Part shown: positions 61,896 to 64,000 of the stretch, piece by piece
Layout of the letters: every line of letters begins with the position of its first letter
Numbering within the stretch: position 1 is the first letter of the stretch
Assembly: GCA_963810055.1 (NCBI GenBank)
Contig: CAWEME010000001.1
Location: 62,001-126,000 of the forward strand
DNA: 64,000 nucleotides
Origin: REEB95 sp963810055
GTDB lineage: Bacteria > Pseudomonadota > Alphaproteobacteria > ATCC43930 > CGMCC-115725
Direction of reading: 5' to 3'
Program-made: the position numbers and the translations under genes
The notes under the pieces: generated by a model
Told to the model about the DNA's origin: nothing
The model's database searches: none
Seen by the model: only the letters and a program-made list of their open reading frames with translations

Positions 61896-62016
61896 GATGG
61901 CGAAGATTTCAGGCCCAATTTCAGTCCGGCGCGAAACCCGCCTGACGATGAGCCGCGAAAGCCCTATAATCGGACCAAGCGCCCAAACCAAGAACGGCGC
62001 AAACAGGGGAGACGGC

Positions 62017-63250
62017 GTGGAATTCATTGGCGAAAAACAAAGCCGATCCGGCTTTGCGCGCGGCGCGGGAAGAGCTGGCCGCTCGCTTGCGCGAGATCCG
62101 CCGCCATAGCGAGCAGCTCGCGCGGCCGCTTCTGCCCGAGGACATGGTGGTGCAATCCATGCCCGACGCCAGCCCGACCAAATGGCATCTGGCGCACACC
62201 TCCTGGTTCTTCGAGACCTTCTTGCTGACGCCCCATCTCGCGGGCTATCGCGCGGTCGATCCGGCTTATGCGCTATCTGTTCAATTCCTATTACGAGGCG
62301 GCGGGGCCCCGCCATGCGCGCCCGGCGCGGGGCCTGATTACGCGCCCCGGCGTCGAGGAGATCGCTGCTTATCGCGCGCATGTGACATCCGCCACCGAAA
62401 AGCTGATCGCAAACGCCAACGCGGAATCGTGGCCGGAGATATCGGCTCTCATCGAGCTCGGCCTCAACCACGAGCAGCAGCATCAGGAACTGATCCTGAT
62501 GGATATCAAGCATTTGTTCGCGCAGAACCCGTTGAAGCCGGCTTATCGACGCGCGGCATGAAGCGAAGGCGCCGCACCAGGCGCGGGCGTTGAACTGGAT
62601 CGATTTCAAGGGCGGGCTGGCCGAGATCGGCCATGACGGCAACGGTTTCGCCTTCGACAATGAAGGCCCGCGCCACAAAATCTGGCTCGAGAATTTCCGC
62701 ATCGCCTCGCGGCTCGCGACCAACGGCGAATATCTCGCCTTCATCGAGGATGGGGGATATCGCCGGGCGGAATTCTGGCTTTCCGACGGCTGGGCCACGG
62801 TGCAGGCGTTAGGCTGGCAGGCGCCGCTTTATTGGGAGAAGGGCGAAGACGGCTGGTCGGTCTTTTCGCTTTCCGGCATGAGGAAGCTCGATCCTTTCGC
62901 GCCGGTGCTGCATGTGAGCCATTACGAAGCCGATGCGTTCGCGCGCTGGGCCGGGCGGCGGCTGCCGACCGAGGCCGAATGGGAAATCGCCGCCGTGTCC
63001 GGGCTGCTGGAGCAGGCGGTGGGCGAGGCCTGGCAGTGGACCTCCTCGGCCTATGGACCCTATCCCGGCTTCCGGCCGGCTTCGGGCGCGATCGGCGAAT
63101 ACAACGGCAAGTTCATGAGCGGCCAGATGGTGCTGCGCGGCGGCAGCTTCGCCACGCCGCCGGGCCATGCGCGCGCCGACCTACCGCAATTTCTTCCCGC
63201 CGGGCGCGCGCTGGTGTTTCGGCGGCATCAGGCTGGCGGAGGATGGGTGA
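62017..63250 (+). CDS. egtB: Ergothioneine biosynthesis protein EgtB (frameshifted)
   Basis: Iron-dependent sulfoxide synthase joining a thiol to trimethyl-histidine. Pieces: HSEQLARPLLPEDMVVQSMP and SPTKWHLAHTSWFFETFLL, YLFNSYYEAAGPRHARPARG, the His site GLNHEQQHQELILMDIKH (H-x3-H-x-E), then the FGE-sulfatase-type domain SRLATNGEYLAFIEDGGY, LPTEAEWE, WQWTSSAYGPYPGF and LRGGSFATPPGHAR. One-base indels fall near 62025, 62270, 62560 and 63180. The GTG at 62017 (AGGGGAGA ahead) is the best start if the first indel is an error. It ends at 63248-63250, touching the egtD start. Confidence 0.86.
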
Positions 63251-64000
63251 TGCCAAGGGGCACGCTCAAGGCCTATCTCGATTTCGCGCCGCGCGAGGAG
63301 GGCTTCCGCGCCGCGGCGCTGTCCGGGCTCGGCCGTACGCCCAAGGCGATACCCTGCCGCTTTCTCTACGACCGGCGCGGCTCGGCGCTGTTCGAGGAGA
63401 TCTGCAACCTTCCCGAATATTACGTGACCCGGGCCGAGACCGCGATTTTGACGGATCATGCCGGCGAGATTGCGCGCCTCATCGGCCCGCGCTGCCCGCC
63501 TGATCGAGTTCGGCAGCGGCGGCAGCCGCAAGGTGCGCCTGCTGCTCGAGGCGCTCGACAATCCCCTCTCCTACGTGCCGGTCGATATTTCGGGCGAGAC
63601 GCTGCACCAGGCGGCCTCGGCGATCGCCGCCGATTTCCCGGCGCTGGAGGTGATCGCGGTCTGCGCCGATTACATGAATCCGCAGCCGCTTGCCGGATTT
63701 GGCGTCGCGCCCGGGCGGAAAGCGAGTGGGGTTCTTCCCCGGCTCGACCATCGGCAACCTCACCCCCGAGGAGGCGATCCGGTTCCTGCGCGGCTGCCGC
63801 GACTTGCTGGGGTCGGGAGGCGGCATGATCGTGGGCGCGGACCTCAAGAAAGACCCTGCGCTGCTGCACGCCGCTTATAACGACGCGGCCGGGGTGACGG
63901 CGCGCTTCACCCTCAACCTGCTCGAACGTTTGAACCGCGAGCTCGGCGCCGATTTCGACCTGTCGCGCTTCGAACACGAGGCGTTCTACAACCCGTATCT
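63250..64000 (+). CDS. egtD: L-histidine N-alpha-methyltransferase EgtD (partial, frameshifted)
   Basis: SAM-dependent trimethylation of histidine, the first ergothioneine step. Starts MPRGTLKAYLDFAPREEGFR at 63250, then FLYDRRGSALFEEICNLPEYYVTRAE, RLIEFGSGGSRKVRLLLEAL (SAM motif I), YVPVDISGETL, FFPGSTIGNLTPEEAIRFL and LKKDPALLHAAYNDA. At least two one-base indels are needed, near 63490 and 63690-63735. The window ends inside the gene at FEHEAFYNPY. With egtB it forms the two-gene ergothioneine operon common in proteobacteria. Confidence 0.87.

Overview
The window is high-GC DNA from a free-living alphaproteobacterium, probably Rhodospirillales-like. This is inferred from NDUFA12-type complex I protein, MlaD, DUF2155, aat, accC-accB-aroQ in one neighbourhood, a dacC-like/phasin/clpS/clpA run, and a B12-dependent ribonucleotide reductase. 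No rRNA and no CRISPR array were seen. The only RNA gene found is tRNA-Val(CAC).

Layout: 0-3.4 kb is an ABC importer operon (binding protein, ATPase, two permeases). 3.4-9.1 kb holds a formyl-THF hydrolase-like gene and a biotin locus (bioF-bioD leftward, bioB-bioA rightward) whose genes are broken by many single-base indels. 9-17.5 kb has a TPP enzyme, DedA, a VWA + membrane J-protein pair, cytochrome c, galU, a phosphohexomutase and a D,D-carboxypeptidase. 17.7-21 kb carries phasin and clpS-clpA; 21-29 kb a FemAB-like protein, RidA, a thioesterase, nrdJ and an orphan amino-acid-type binding protein. 29-34 kb is a dense NDUFA12/mlaD/methyltransferase/DUF2155 run facing aat-accC-accB-aroQ. 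34-41 kb has a GT-C glycosyltransferase, MarR/maiA, a lone groES, tRNA-Val, glmU and glmS.

From 41.4 kb the sequence turns accessory. A NaeI-like type II restriction-modification system with a Vsr nuclease is followed by a lone terminase small subunit. Then come housekeeping genes (gor, GST, class II DAHP synthase, nicotinate phosphoribosyltransferase). Two AT-rich islets follow: a three-Cys-motif/TcmP pair (51.3-52.9 kb), and a GNAT-plus-membrane protein facing a methyltransferase (53.4-55.1 kb) bounded by 16-bp exact inverted repeats just upstream of a xerC-type recombinase. 56-61 kb has nadE, glnS and cysS; cysS carries an in-frame TGA and an AT-rich 3' end. The window ends inside the ergothioneine genes egtB-egtD.

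Two zones (about 3.4-9.1 and 62-64 kb) show dense, insertion-biased indels in otherwise perfectly conserved enzymes, whereas the 52 kb between them has almost none. I read this as uneven sequence quality rather than gene decay. The most promising unexplained biology is the IR-bounded two-gene cassette and the TcmP/three-Cys pair.
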